Assembly: GCF_017873395.1 (NCBI RefSeq)
Contig: NZ_JAGGKC010000019.1
Location: 1 to 64,000, forward strand
Origin: Youngiibacter multivorans
GTDB taxonomy: Bacteria > Bacillota > Clostridia > Clostridiales > Clostridiaceae
Direction of reading: 5' to 3'
DNA length: 64,000 nt
The position numbers were made by a program, and so were the translations under genes. Below, one piece after another: positions 35,567-43,687 of this stretch (positions within the stretch are counted from its first letter, which is position 1; each line of letters starts with the position of its first letter). Under the pieces are notes generated by a model. It worked only from the letters and a program-made list of their open reading frames with translations, was not told the DNA's origin and did no database searches.

Positions 35567-36478
35567 CTATCCCCTGACCTTCAGTGAGATATCAATTATC
35601 CTTGTTATAAGGTCCTTGTAGCTAAGACCGATGCCCTTGGCGCTCTTTGGGAATAGAGATGTCTTGGTCATTCCTGGAAGTGTGTTGAGCTCCAGGAGGT
35701 ATGGCTTTCCATCATTAAGTATGAAGTCAACCCTGGCATATACCGAGCACTTCAGTGCCTCGTATGAGCCTTTGGCAAGTGTATTGACCTCATTCTTTAG
35801 CTCTTCAGGAAGCTCTATTATCTCCTCTATTGCCCCGCCTTCCTCGTATTTTGAGGTGAAGTCGAAGAATCCGCCCTTCTGAGGCTTGATCATGAGTGTC
35901 GGAAGGACTTCTCCATCAAGGACTGGTACAGTGATTTCATCACCCTTAAGGAATCTTTCGATCATGACCTCGGTATCGTATTTAAGCGCTTCCTCCAGGC
36001 CATTCCTTGCTTCTTCATAGCCATCACAAATGAATGTGGCGACTGAGGAGCCTCCGCTGTTCGGCTTCACAACGACCCTGGCACCAAGCTCTGCCATTGA
36101 CTCCTTAGTGAATTCCTCAAGGGACCTTGCTATTATCCAGTCAGCAGTCCTTATTCCCTTCTGCCGGAGGACAGTCTTTGCAATATCCTTGTCCATGCAC
36201 ATGGAGCTTGCAAGAACTCCGCAGCCTGAATATGGGACTCCAAGGGCTTCAAGCACAGCCTGGACTGTTCCGTCCTCGCCGTATTTTCCATGAAGTGCAA
36301 GGAGTGCAAAATCTAGCCCCTTTGCCTTCTCGAATATGTCATCCCTTGTATCAAGTACGACCTCTACCGGTTCAAACCTCTCAGTATCAATGTTCGCCAG
36401 CATCTCTCTGCCTGACCTAAGCGATATCTCCCTTTCGCTTGATATCCCACCCATCAGTACGCCTATCTTCATCTTCAT
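35567..36478 (-). CDS. ddl: D-alanine--D-alanine ligase
   Basis: ATP-grasp enzyme making D-Ala-D-Ala for peptidoglycan. N-terminal GVLMGGISSEREISLRSG, VVVKPNSGGSSVA for ATP binding, and PYLLELNTLPGMTKTSLFPKSA at the C-terminus are all typical; 303 residues. It is the last gene of queG-plsC-nth-kinase-PAP2-ddl and overlaps the PAP2 gene by 4 bases. The Tyr/Lys specificity positions were not assigned, but nothing suggests a D-Lac ligase. Confidence 0.95.
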   Translation of the reverse strand: MKMKIGVLMGGISSEREISLRSGREMLANIDTERFEPVEVVLDTRDDIFEKAKGLDFALLALHGKYGEDGTVQAVLEALGVPYSGCGVLASSMCMDKDIAKTVLRQKGIRTADWIIARSLEEFTKESMAELGARVVVKPNSGGSSVATFICDGYEEARNGLEEALKYDTEVMIERFLKGDEITVPVLDGEVLPTLMIKPQKGGFFDFTSKYEEGGAIEEIIELPEELKNEVNTLAKGSYEALKCSVYARVDFILNDGKPYLLELNTLPGMTKTSLFPKSAKGIGLSYKDLITRIIDISLKVRG

Positions 36479-37122
36479 AACTCCATCTCCTGTAAATTGT
36501 GTATTCTGTCAAAAATCCAGTCGGAAGCTTTGATTGCTGCAATGCCGTATATTATTCCTCCGAGTATGTCGAGGACCACATGCTGCCTTATAAGCACCGT
36601 AGATACTATTATAAGCACTGAAACTATTATTGAAAAGACTTTCCAGCCTTTCGAATAGACCAGGCTTCTTAGGATTGCAGCACACACCACGAAGGTAACA
36701 AGCACATGAATTGAGGGAAAACAGTTGAATGGCTTGTCAAATCCGTAGGTAAACCTGACAAGCGAAAGGAAAATCCCATCGCCTGATACATCAGGCCTTG
36801 CGACTGTCGACTGGAAGAAATAAAAGGTTATGTAGGAGGACAAATAGCCGATGTCCAGTGCAAGGGCTGCCCTTTTGAACGTATTTCCATCAAGGAAAAA
36901 CAGGATCATTCCTCCGATGATAATGAAAGGATACCAGATGTCGTAGAAGATTATGAAGGAAGGCACAAAAGGCAGCATCCTGTCCAATCCTGTCGACAGA
37001 TCCAGGATACTTGCAGTGGGTTTGTTGAAAAGAAAATACAGGCTGGCTGAAGCAATTACTGAGAGGAGCAATAAGACCCTCCCGATGGTGATTCCGTATT
37101 TTCCAGTGATTTGCCTGACCAT
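36475..37122 (-). CDS. PAP2-family membrane phosphatase
   Basis: A 215-residue integral membrane protein with about six hydrophobic helices. PAP2 motifs are present in degenerate form: C1-like region at TVARP, C2 CFPSIHVLVTF (PSIH for PSGH) near residue 130, and C3 IRQHVVLDILGG near residue 185. These enzymes remove phosphate from phosphatidate, undecaprenyl diphosphate or similar lipids; the inositol-phosphorylceramide-synthase-like layout fits. Start at 37122 is set by GGAGGACAGC; the longer frame reads through that site. Neighbouring ddl suggests a cell-wall lipid carrier role. Confidence 0.82.
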   Translation of the reverse strand: MVRQITGKYGITIGRVLLLLSVIASASLYFLFNKPTASILDLSTGLDRMLPFVPSFIIFYDIWYPFIIIGGMILFFLDGNTFKRAALALDIGYLSSYITFYFFQSTVARPDVSGDGIFLSLVRFTYGFDKPFNCFPSIHVLVTFVVCAAILRSLVYSKGWKVFSIIVSVLIIVSTVLIRQHVVLDILGGIIYGIAAIKASDWIFDRIHNLQEMEL

Positions 37123-37139
37123 ATGCTGTCCTCCAATAA

Positions 37140-39452
37140 TCAAATATCTGATAGCTCAATCGCTACCCTCTCGCTGCTTATCTCATAGTTTTCCGTTCCC
37201 TCGCCGTCATCGTCTGCCTGTATATCAGGAAGGATAACAGAGAAATCAGAGCCCTTTTCAAGCTCGCTGCTTACCTCACAGCGTCCTCCCATTATGTCAA
37301 CAAGCTTGTCTACGATCGAAAGTCCGATTCCGGTTCCTTCATGGTCCCTTGTTGTCGACTTGTTTACCTGTATGAACCTGTCGAAGATGTCCTTCAGTTT
37401 GTCTGAAGGTATTCCAATTCCTGTGTCGCTTACGCTGATCCTTACTTCACTGTCCTGCTCCGACAGCATTACCTTTATCTCCCCACCCTGTGGAGTGAAC
37501 TTGATTGCATTGGACAAAAGGTTCAGAACAACCCTTTCAAGGCTGTCCTTGTCGAGGGCAATGTGCTTCTCTTCAAATTCGGTGTCGAATATCAGCTCAA
37601 TACCCCTGCTTGAAGCGTACGGGACGACGGAAGTTACCGTGTCTTCAACCAGTCTTACGATATCCATGTTGAGGAGCCTTATGTTATAGAACTTCGCATC
37701 GAACTTGGTTGAGTCCAGGATGTTGTTTACAAGCTTCAGGAGCCTGTAGGAGTTCTGCCTTATGATCGACTTGTACTCAGCAAGCTTTTCCTCGTTGTTC
37801 CTATGGAGTTCCATGACCTCAAGTGCAGAGAAGATTACGTTTATCGGTGTCCTCAGCTCATGGGAAATATTGGCAAAGAATTCATTCTTGACCTTCTCAT
37901 GCTCCTGAGCCTGATAAAGCCTTCTGAGGTTGTCCTCGTTCTCGATCCTCAGCTCATCAAGCTTCTTTGCATTAGTGATATTCCTCAGGAATACAAGGAT
38001 CTGCTTGGCCTTGCCGTCAACCTTGATAAGCCTGAAATTAGGCTCCACATATGTGACCTTGCCGTTTTCGCCATAGATCTTGTAGGTGTCAAGCTTGATT
38101 ATGTCATCGGCATATATTGTCTTAGCCAGTTTCTCAAGGCTGAAGTTGCCCTGTGTCTCAAACAGCTTCTTTGTGATATCATCACCCAGGTTCCTTCTCT
38201 TGACCTCGTCAAACTCCGTGTATATGGCGTCATTGGCCTCAAGGATCTTTCCGTTCTCAATGTCGTATACGAATATGAAATCGGGGATCAGGTTGAAGAA
38301 CGACCTGTACTTGTTCTCAGATTTCGCAAGGGATTCCTGCATCACCCTGAAGGAAGTGACGTCCTTGGCATTTATGCAGAATACATTCTCATCCTCTGAT
38401 GGTATGTATACGACGTCAAGCTCGAGTATGTGCTGCTTCCCCTCCAGGTCAATCTGTATGCTCGATGAGTAGTTCTTCCTTTCCTTTATCCGCTTTGCCT
38501 TCTCAATAAGATAATCTCTCAGTTCCGCTTGCAGCTCCTTGCCGGAATTGCCGAAATATGACCTGTATTTCGGGTTTGAATATACGATCTCAAACCTGTC
38601 GTTCACGAAGACCGATATGAGGTCGTTGTATTCCGCAGACTTGAAGAACATGAAGAGGTTCTTCTTGAGTATATCGGACTTGTTGATGACCCTGTCCTTC
38701 TCCGCTATGCTCGCCATAAGCGTCACCAGAGTCGAGAGAATGGGAAGCGAAAAGGAGAATGTCTCAAAAACCTGGGCCGTCAGGTAGTACGGCGCATAGA
38801 TCCTGTAGTAGAACAGGCTGTAGTAAACCTGTGAAAGGCTATAGAATATTGAACCCACAACAAAGAGAGAGTTGAAGAGGTTCTGCTTTGTTTCCTTGGT
38901 GTTATAGTACATGAAGCCGAAAACGGGTATTGTCGCGAGTATGAATGCTTCAATATAAGGCGCTGCAGCAGACGTGTAGTATATCTCCTGGATGATTCCC
39001 ATTCTTACAGCAAGTGTATTCAGGAACAGTATTGACATGCCTATTGCGAAAAGCACAACGAATTCCCAGCTCTTCAGCGTCCTGTCAGTATTCTCCATGA
39101 CCAGCATGAACATTGAAAATAGTATAAGCACCAGAAAAAGGCCTTTGAAATTGACATTTATTTCCCTGTTTATAATAAAAAGGTTGTTGCCATACTCAAG
39201 GATTCCTCCACCGAAGAGAACAGTGGCAAGCACCAGTGAGTATTTCTTCCTCATTGATATGGCATATGTGAGTATGCACAGTGCGGAAACAACTGAAAGC
39301 GTCAGCATGATGACATCCAGGCTCTCGCTCTGCATCACAGGAAAAACTGCAAGATAAACATCCACCGCCTTCCTTATGCCAAGGGCAAGGAATGCGGAGG
39401 ATATAAGAACGAGGAGTGAATTTTTAAACTTTCTCTTTGCGTTCTCGCTCAT
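37140..39452 (-). CDS. Sensor histidine kinase with multi-pass membrane sensor and PAS domains
   Basis: About 770 residues. N-terminal membrane region with seven to eight helices (to about residue 245), then two PAS-like domains (about 275-365 and 385-490), a coiled segment, HisKA with FFANISHELRTPINV (phospho-accepting His near 530), and HATPase with NLLSNAIKF, DTGIGIP and GTGIGLSI. The C-terminal ~25 residues are acidic. No receiver domain and no response regulator gene is adjacent, so it is an orphan. I start at the ATG at 39452, 8 bases after nth stops, though its ribosome site is weak; a TTG at 39503 lies inside nth. It is co-transcribed with envelope genes. Confidence 0.9.
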   Translation of the reverse strand: MSENAKRKFKNSLLVLISSAFLALGIRKAVDVYLAVFPVMQSESLDVIMLTLSVVSALCILTYAISMRKKYSLVLATVLFGGGILEYGNNLFIINREINVNFKGLFLVLILFSMFMLVMENTDRTLKSWEFVVLFAIGMSILFLNTLAVRMGIIQEIYYTSAAAPYIEAFILATIPVFGFMYYNTKETKQNLFNSLFVVGSIFYSLSQVYYSLFYYRIYAPYYLTAQVFETFSFSLPILSTLVTLMASIAEKDRVINKSDILKKNLFMFFKSAEYNDLISVFVNDRFEIVYSNPKYRSYFGNSGKELQAELRDYLIEKAKRIKERKNYSSSIQIDLEGKQHILELDVVYIPSEDENVFCINAKDVTSFRVMQESLAKSENKYRSFFNLIPDFIFVYDIENGKILEANDAIYTEFDEVKRRNLGDDITKKLFETQGNFSLEKLAKTIYADDIIKLDTYKIYGENGKVTYVEPNFRLIKVDGKAKQILVFLRNITNAKKLDELRIENEDNLRRLYQAQEHEKVKNEFFANISHELRTPINVIFSALEVMELHRNNEEKLAEYKSIIRQNSYRLLKLVNNILDSTKFDAKFYNIRLLNMDIVRLVEDTVTSVVPYASSRGIELIFDTEFEEKHIALDKDSLERVVLNLLSNAIKFTPQGGEIKVMLSEQDSEVRISVSDTGIGIPSDKLKDIFDRFIQVNKSTTRDHEGTGIGLSIVDKLVDIMGGRCEVSSELEKGSDFSVILPDIQADDDGEGTENYEISSERVAIELSDI

Positions 39453-39460
39453 TTTTCTTG

Positions 39461-40105
39461 CTAAGAAGCAGAAATGCCTCCATTCTCCTTGTAGTAGTCG
39501 CAATGAAGCTTAAGAGGACACTCGCTGCACTGAGGTTTCCTCGCATGGCACAGCCTTCTTCCATGGAAGATAAGCATGTGGTGTGCCTTCGTCCATACCT
39601 TCCTGTCCAGGCTCTTCATAAGCGCTTCTTCTGTCTTTTCGGGGGTCTTTTCCTTTGCCAGGCCAAGCCTGTTCGAGACCCTGAACACATGAGTGTCGAC
39701 GGCTATTGCAGGTATGTCAAAGCAGTTTGACATGACGACATTCGCAGTCTTTCTTCCTACACCTGGAAGCCTTGTCAGCTCCTCCATGGTCTTTGGTACT
39801 TCACCGCCGAACTCATCCTGGAGCATCGAGAAGAGTCCCATCAGGTTCTTTGCCTTGCTCTTGTAGAGGCCGATTACCCTGATATGTTCTTCAAGCTCAT
39901 CCTGAGTTATCTCAAGAAAATCCACAAGGGTCCCGTATTTCTCAAAAAGTACCTTGGTCACCTCATTGACCTTCTTGTCAGTGGTCTGAGCCGAGAGCAC
40001 TGTAGCGACAAGAAGCTGGAATGGAGTTCCATGGTCCAGCTCGCATTTTGCGTCCGGATAGGTCCTCTCCAGTATTTCAATGATCTCCCTGTTCTTCTTT
40101 TTCAT
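39461..40105 (-). CDS. nth: Endonuclease III
   Basis: DNA glycosylase/AP lyase that removes oxidised pyrimidines. The helix-hairpin-helix LPGVGRKTANVVMSN holds the catalytic Lys, VDTHVFRVSNRL the catalytic Asp, and the C-terminus the 4Fe-4S loop CHARKPQCSECPLKLHC (C-x6-C-x2-C-x5-C). The 214 residues are full length. It lies 20 bases after plsC. Confidence 0.97.
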   Translation of the reverse strand: MKKKNREIIEILERTYPDAKCELDHGTPFQLLVATVLSAQTTDKKVNEVTKVLFEKYGTLVDFLEITQDELEEHIRVIGLYKSKAKNLMGLFSMLQDEFGGEVPKTMEELTRLPGVGRKTANVVMSNCFDIPAIAVDTHVFRVSNRLGLAKEKTPEKTEEALMKSLDRKVWTKAHHMLIFHGRRLCHARKPQCSECPLKLHCDYYKENGGISAS

Positions 40106-40125
40106 AAGTCACAAAATCCCTTTCT

Positions 40126-40827
40126 TCAGGCGTAAATACCTCTGTACTCTTTTGGAAGCATCCTGGCTATGCTCATCATGATCGCATCCATGGAACGCTT
40201 CTCGAAGTCCTCCTTGGATTCATCCTGAAGCTTCAGCGGAAGGTTGAAGGGGTTGCCTATGACAAGGCTTATGTTCCCCTTGTGGACCTTCTCAGCTCCC
40301 ATTTCCCCCTCCGGATTTATCGGAAGAACCTTGTCTGTTCCGGTGAGAGCCATGGGCACTATGGGAACTCCCGAAAGCCTTGCTATGAGAAGTATCCCAC
40401 GCTTGCCTTCCTGGAGCGAATATGACCTTGACCTTGTACCTTCCGGGAAAATCATGATTGATTCCCCTGACTTCAGGTGACCGAGCATTGCCTTCATCGC
40501 TTCCTTGTCAGGTGAATTGGGCTTGATGTCAACGCTCTTGAAAAGATTCTTGAACAGTGATGTCAGCGAAACGTTGTCCAGCTTCATTCCCGCTACAAAA
40601 TAAGGGTCCTGTCTTTTGAGAACCCGCCTTATGACAGGTCCGTCAAGGTTTGAAAGATGGTTGCAGACGAATATTGCCGGCACCCCTGGTTCCGGCAGGT
40701 TCTCAGCTCCTGATACGTTAATTGGAGCAATCTTCGTGAATACGTGGTCCAGCACCTTCTCTGCGGCGAATTTCTGGACTTTGGGCGGAAGTATCATGGC
40801 GGTCTTTAACAGTAAATCTCTGAACAT
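40126..40827 (-). CDS. plsC: 1-acyl-sn-glycerol-3-phosphate acyltransferase
   Basis: Makes phosphatidic acid from lysophosphatidic acid at the membrane. The acyltransferase block I FVCNHLSNLDGPVI (NHxxxxD), block III FPEGTRSRS and block IV VPIVPMALTG are present. There are three in-frame ATGs; GAGGGG is 7 bases before the one at 40827, which gives 233 residues, whereas the first two overlap or touch it. It follows queG by 26 bases. Confidence 0.92.
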   Translation of the reverse strand: MFRDLLLKTAMILPPKVQKFAAEKVLDHVFTKIAPINVSGAENLPEPGVPAIFVCNHLSNLDGPVIRRVLKRQDPYFVAGMKLDNVSLTSLFKNLFKSVDIKPNSPDKEAMKAMLGHLKSGESIMIFPEGTRSRSYSLQEGKRGILLIARLSGVPIVPMALTGTDKVLPINPEGEMGAEKVHKGNISLVIGNPFNLPLKLQDESKEDFEKRSMDAIMMSIARMLPKEYRGIYA

Positions 40828-40853
40828 ATGCATACCCCTCATAGTGAACTTAA

Positions 40854-41834
40854 TTATAATTTATATTTCTTCAGAAGTCTTTCCCGGATATCCTTCAGGT
40901 ACTCGGTATCCGCAAATTCCTCCCGGATTTCCATTCCCTTCGAAGCCAATGCTATCATTGCATTCCTTTTAAGCAGCTTCTTACCTCTCCAGCCAGATGA
41001 AGTTGACTTATATTTTTTAAATAACCCGTTGTCCATGGCCACGATCTCATTGATGTCAGGATCCCGCATGTAAGGTAATGGGTGGAAATCAGCAAAATGT
41101 GACCTCTGTGCATACTTGTTCAAAGGACACACCCTCTGGCAGGTGTCGCAGCCGAAGAGCCTCCCCTTGAAAAGGTCGAAATCCTCATCCCTTACCTTCT
41201 TGTCCTGGGTTATATACGACATGCATCGTTTCGAATCGTAGTATTCTCCTTGAAGTATGGATGTAGGGCATGCCCTCTGGCAGATGTCGCAATCCCCACA
41301 TATGGAGTGGGCAATTGCATCCTCAGGCGGCTTTTCTTCGGTTTCCGTCTCCCAGTCTGTCAGAATCTCGCCGAGGAACACATACGAGCCGTAAGTCCTT
41401 GTTATCAGCATATGGTTCTTCCCAATGGAACCAGTCCCGGCCATGTGCGCTATAAGCCTTTCAGGAAGAGCGTTGTCGTCACAGAAGACCTCCGATCTGA
41501 AGCCATGTCCTTCAAGCACAGAGGATACCTCAGAAAGTATTTCTCTTACGACAGCATGATAATCCTTTCCCTGGGAGTACAGTGAAAAGTACGCCCCTTT
41601 GGCAATATAGGAATCATAGAAGTAAGGTATGGCAAAGCTTATAACTGTCTTTACCCATGGAAGCCCTAAAGTCAGGTCAATCCTCATATCAGCATCAGAT
41701 TCCTCGAAGGTGTTCGAAAGCTTCCTGCGGTCACGTTCAATGAAGTATTCCTTGGATTCCTCAAGCCTTCTCGCCTTTATAAATCCGTAATGCTCCAGTC
41801 CCAGCTCTCTTATCCTGTCATGGAGTTCCTTCAT
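40854..41834 (-). CDS. queG: Epoxyqueuosine reductase
   Basis: Cobalamin- and Fe-S-dependent enzyme for the last step of queuosine tRNA modification. It has the QueG N-terminal domain (SFAIPYFYDS, GTGSIGKNHMLITRTYGSYVFLGEI) and two 4Fe-4S motifs, CGDCDICQRACPT and FGCDTCQRVCPLN. The 326 residues lack the HEAT-repeat tail of B. subtilis QueG, as in many clostridial homologues. GGAGG precedes the ATG at 41834; the longer frame has no support. It is first in the operon with plsC, nth and the kinase. Confidence 0.92.
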   Translation of the reverse strand: MKELHDRIRELGLEHYGFIKARRLEESKEYFIERDRRKLSNTFEESDADMRIDLTLGLPWVKTVISFAIPYFYDSYIAKGAYFSLYSQGKDYHAVVREILSEVSSVLEGHGFRSEVFCDDNALPERLIAHMAGTGSIGKNHMLITRTYGSYVFLGEILTDWETETEEKPPEDAIAHSICGDCDICQRACPTSILQGEYYDSKRCMSYITQDKKVRDEDFDLFKGRLFGCDTCQRVCPLNKYAQRSHFADFHPLPYMRDPDINEIVAMDNGLFKKYKSTSSGWRGKKLLKRNAMIALASKGMEIREEFADTEYLKDIRERLLKKYKL

Positions 41835-41892
41835 GCCGCACCTCCTTAATCGCTTACACTCATTATAACCAAAAGTACCCGAAAATGACACA

Positions 41893-41913
41893 GTCCCGCC
41901 AAAGTAGCGGGAC
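41893..41913 (-). terminator. Terminator of cysK-cysE
   Basis: GTCCCGC / GCGGGAC with a 7-base loop, followed on minus by TGTGTCATTTTC. Confidence 0.55.
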
Positions 41914-41964
41914 AAAGGTTCCGCGTCATAGGCAGGACAGGGGTTCCATAATAATGGAATATGC

Positions 41965-42534
41965 TCATATGTAGTTGTAGTAGTAAACCTTCAGGTTCGG
42001 ATCGTCCTTCTTTTTCTTTATAAGGATCTTTGCCGGGATGCCAACGGCTGTTGCACCCTCAGGCACCTCGTGGAGAACTACGGCATTAGAGCCGATTTTT
42101 GCGTTATCCCTCACCTTTATGGGTCCGAGAACCTTGGCTCCGGCACCAATAATTACATTATTGCCTATGTCCGGATGCCTCTTTTTTTCAAGGGTCGAAA
42201 CTCCGCCGAGAGTAACCCCATGGTAGATCACACAGTCGTCACCGACCGTAGCCGTCTCGCCAATGACAACACCCATCCCGTGGTCAATCAGCAGCCTTCT
42301 CCCGATCTTTGCACCTGGGTGAATTTCGATTCCCGTCAGGAACCTTGCAGTCTGACTGAAGAACCTCGCAAGGAAAAACCATTTGTGCCTGTAAAGGCAA
42401 TGAGCCATCCTGTGCCAGATAAGGGCGTGTATGCACGGATAAAGGAAAAGCACCTCGATGACGCTTCTCGCAGCCGGATCTTTCTTAACTATGTTCCTTG
42501 CATCCTCCATGATGGACTTCAACATTTGTTTCAC
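41965..42534 (-). CDS. cysE: Serine O-acetyltransferase
   Basis: Acetylates serine with acetyl-CoA, the first step of cysteine synthesis. The left-handed beta-helix hexapeptide repeats include IHPGAKIGRRLLIDHGMGVV and VIIGAGAKVLGPIKVRDNAKIG with the catalytic HGVTLGG. At 189 residues it is the short type that lacks part of the N-terminal helical domain. It lies 21 bases after cysK under the same predicted operator. Confidence 0.95.
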   Translation of the reverse strand: MKQMLKSIMEDARNIVKKDPAARSVIEVLFLYPCIHALIWHRMAHCLYRHKWFFLARFFSQTARFLTGIEIHPGAKIGRRLLIDHGMGVVIGETATVGDDCVIYHGVTLGGVSTLEKKRHPDIGNNVIIGAGAKVLGPIKVRDNAKIGSNAVVLHEVPEGATAVGIPAKILIKKKKDDPNLKVYYYNYI

Positions 42535-42555
42535 CCTCTAATTAAGCCTTACGAA

Positions 42556-43470
42556 TCAGTCGTATAGCCCCATGCTTATGTATTTTTCGCCTCCGTCAGG
42601 AGCGACAGTCACAACCTTCCTGCCTTTTCCGAGCCTCCTCGCAACCTCTAGGGCTGCAAAGATATTGGCTCCTGAGGATATGCCAACGAGTACGCCTTCC
42701 TTCTGGGAAAACTCCTTGGCAACCTGGAAGGCATCCTCATCCCTGACCTTTATGACCTCACTGACATTTTTTCCATGATAGTTTTCAGGAACGAAGCCTG
42801 CTCCTATTCCCTGTATCTTGTGGGGACCTGCCTGACCGCCTGATATTACCGGAGAGTTAACCGGCTCAACTGCAACAATCAGAACATCGCCCTTTCTCTC
42901 GGTTATGTATGAGGCCACTCCAGTGATCGTCCCTCCGGTTCCTACTCCTGCAACGAATGCATCGAGGTCCGGAAGGTCATCGAATATCTCTTTTCCGGTT
43001 GTCCTGTAATGTATTTCAGGATTTGCGGCATTTTCGAACTGCTGTGGTACAAAAGCGATTTCTCCAAGGTCTGATTTCAGGAGCAGCGCCTTCTCAATTG
43101 CGCCCTTCATGCCCTTTGCCCCTTCGGTAAGAACAAGCTCTGCACCATACGCCTTGATGAGGCTTCTTCTTTCGAGGCTCATTGTTTCAGGCATTACGAT
43201 GACCACCCTGTATCCCTTGGCCTTTCCAAGCATGGCAAGCGCTATACCTGTATTTCCGCTGGTAGGCTCGATTATTATGGAGCCAGCTTTCAGCTTTCCT
43301 TCCTTCTCCGCAGCCTCTATCATTCCAAGGGCCGTCCTGTCCTTTATACTTCCGCCCGGATTGTACTTTTCAAGCTTAACGTAAACATCAGCCCTCTTGC
43401 CGTCATCAAATGATGAGACCTTCAGAAGAGGCGTATTTCCTACAAGCTCCATTACGCTTCCATATATCAT
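42556..43470 (-). CDS. cysK: Cysteine synthase (O-acetylserine sulfhydrylase)
   Basis: PLP enzyme combining O-acetylserine with sulfide. PLP lysine in NPGGSIKDRTALGMI, substrate loop EPTSGNTGIALAM, and the phosphate site GVGTGGTITG are intact; 304 residues. AAGGA lies 8 bases before the ATG. The promoter carries a palindrome typical of an Rrf2-family cysteine regulator. Confidence 0.96.
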   Translation of the reverse strand: MIYGSVMELVGNTPLLKVSSFDDGKRADVYVKLEKYNPGGSIKDRTALGMIEAAEKEGKLKAGSIIIEPTSGNTGIALAMLGKAKGYRVVIVMPETMSLERRSLIKAYGAELVLTEGAKGMKGAIEKALLLKSDLGEIAFVPQQFENAANPEIHYRTTGKEIFDDLPDLDAFVAGVGTGGTITGVASYITERKGDVLIVAVEPVNSPVISGGQAGPHKIQGIGAGFVPENYHGKNVSEVIKVRDEDAFQVAKEFSQKEGVLVGISSGANIFAALEVARRLGKGRKVVTVAPDGGEKYISMGLYD

Positions 43471-43503
43471 GCCATTATTCCTTTCGGGTCATGCCCCAAT
43501 TAT

Positions 43504-43536
43504 TTCCTAGTAAAACAGTAGGAATTCTTATTCCTA
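43504..43536 (-). promoter_or_regulatory. Rrf2/CymR-like operator at cysK
   Basis: TAGGAAT-N4-ATTCCTA (43519-43536) starts on the last base of the -10 box. A second, overlapping dyad TTCCTA / TAGGAA (43504-43524) shares one arm. CymR and related Rrf2 regulators bind AT-rich palindromes with such TAGGAAT arms upstream of cysteine genes; assignment is by resemblance. Confidence 0.6.
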
Positions 43537-43564
43537 TTATCCTAAAGCCGGGCTTCTTTGTCAA
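43536..43564 (-). promoter_or_regulatory. Promoter of cysK-cysE
   Basis: Perfect TTGACA, 17 bp, GATAAT (5 of 6) on the minus strand. Confidence 0.8.
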
Positions 43565-43643
43565 CTGCGACCTTCCTTGTCAGTAATCTGGCAAAGTTTT
43601 GAAAAATGCTAACAGTCCCTCATGCTGATTTATTAAATTGCAA

Positions 43644-43673
43644 GGCAGCCGGTGGTTCATCCAGCCGGCTGCC
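43644..43673 (-). terminator. Terminator of the MgtE-N/CBS gene
   Basis: GGCAGCCGG / CCGGCTGCC with a 12-base loop, followed on minus by TTGCAATTT. Confidence 0.6.
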
Positions 43674-43687
43674 GTATTGCCTGTCAG

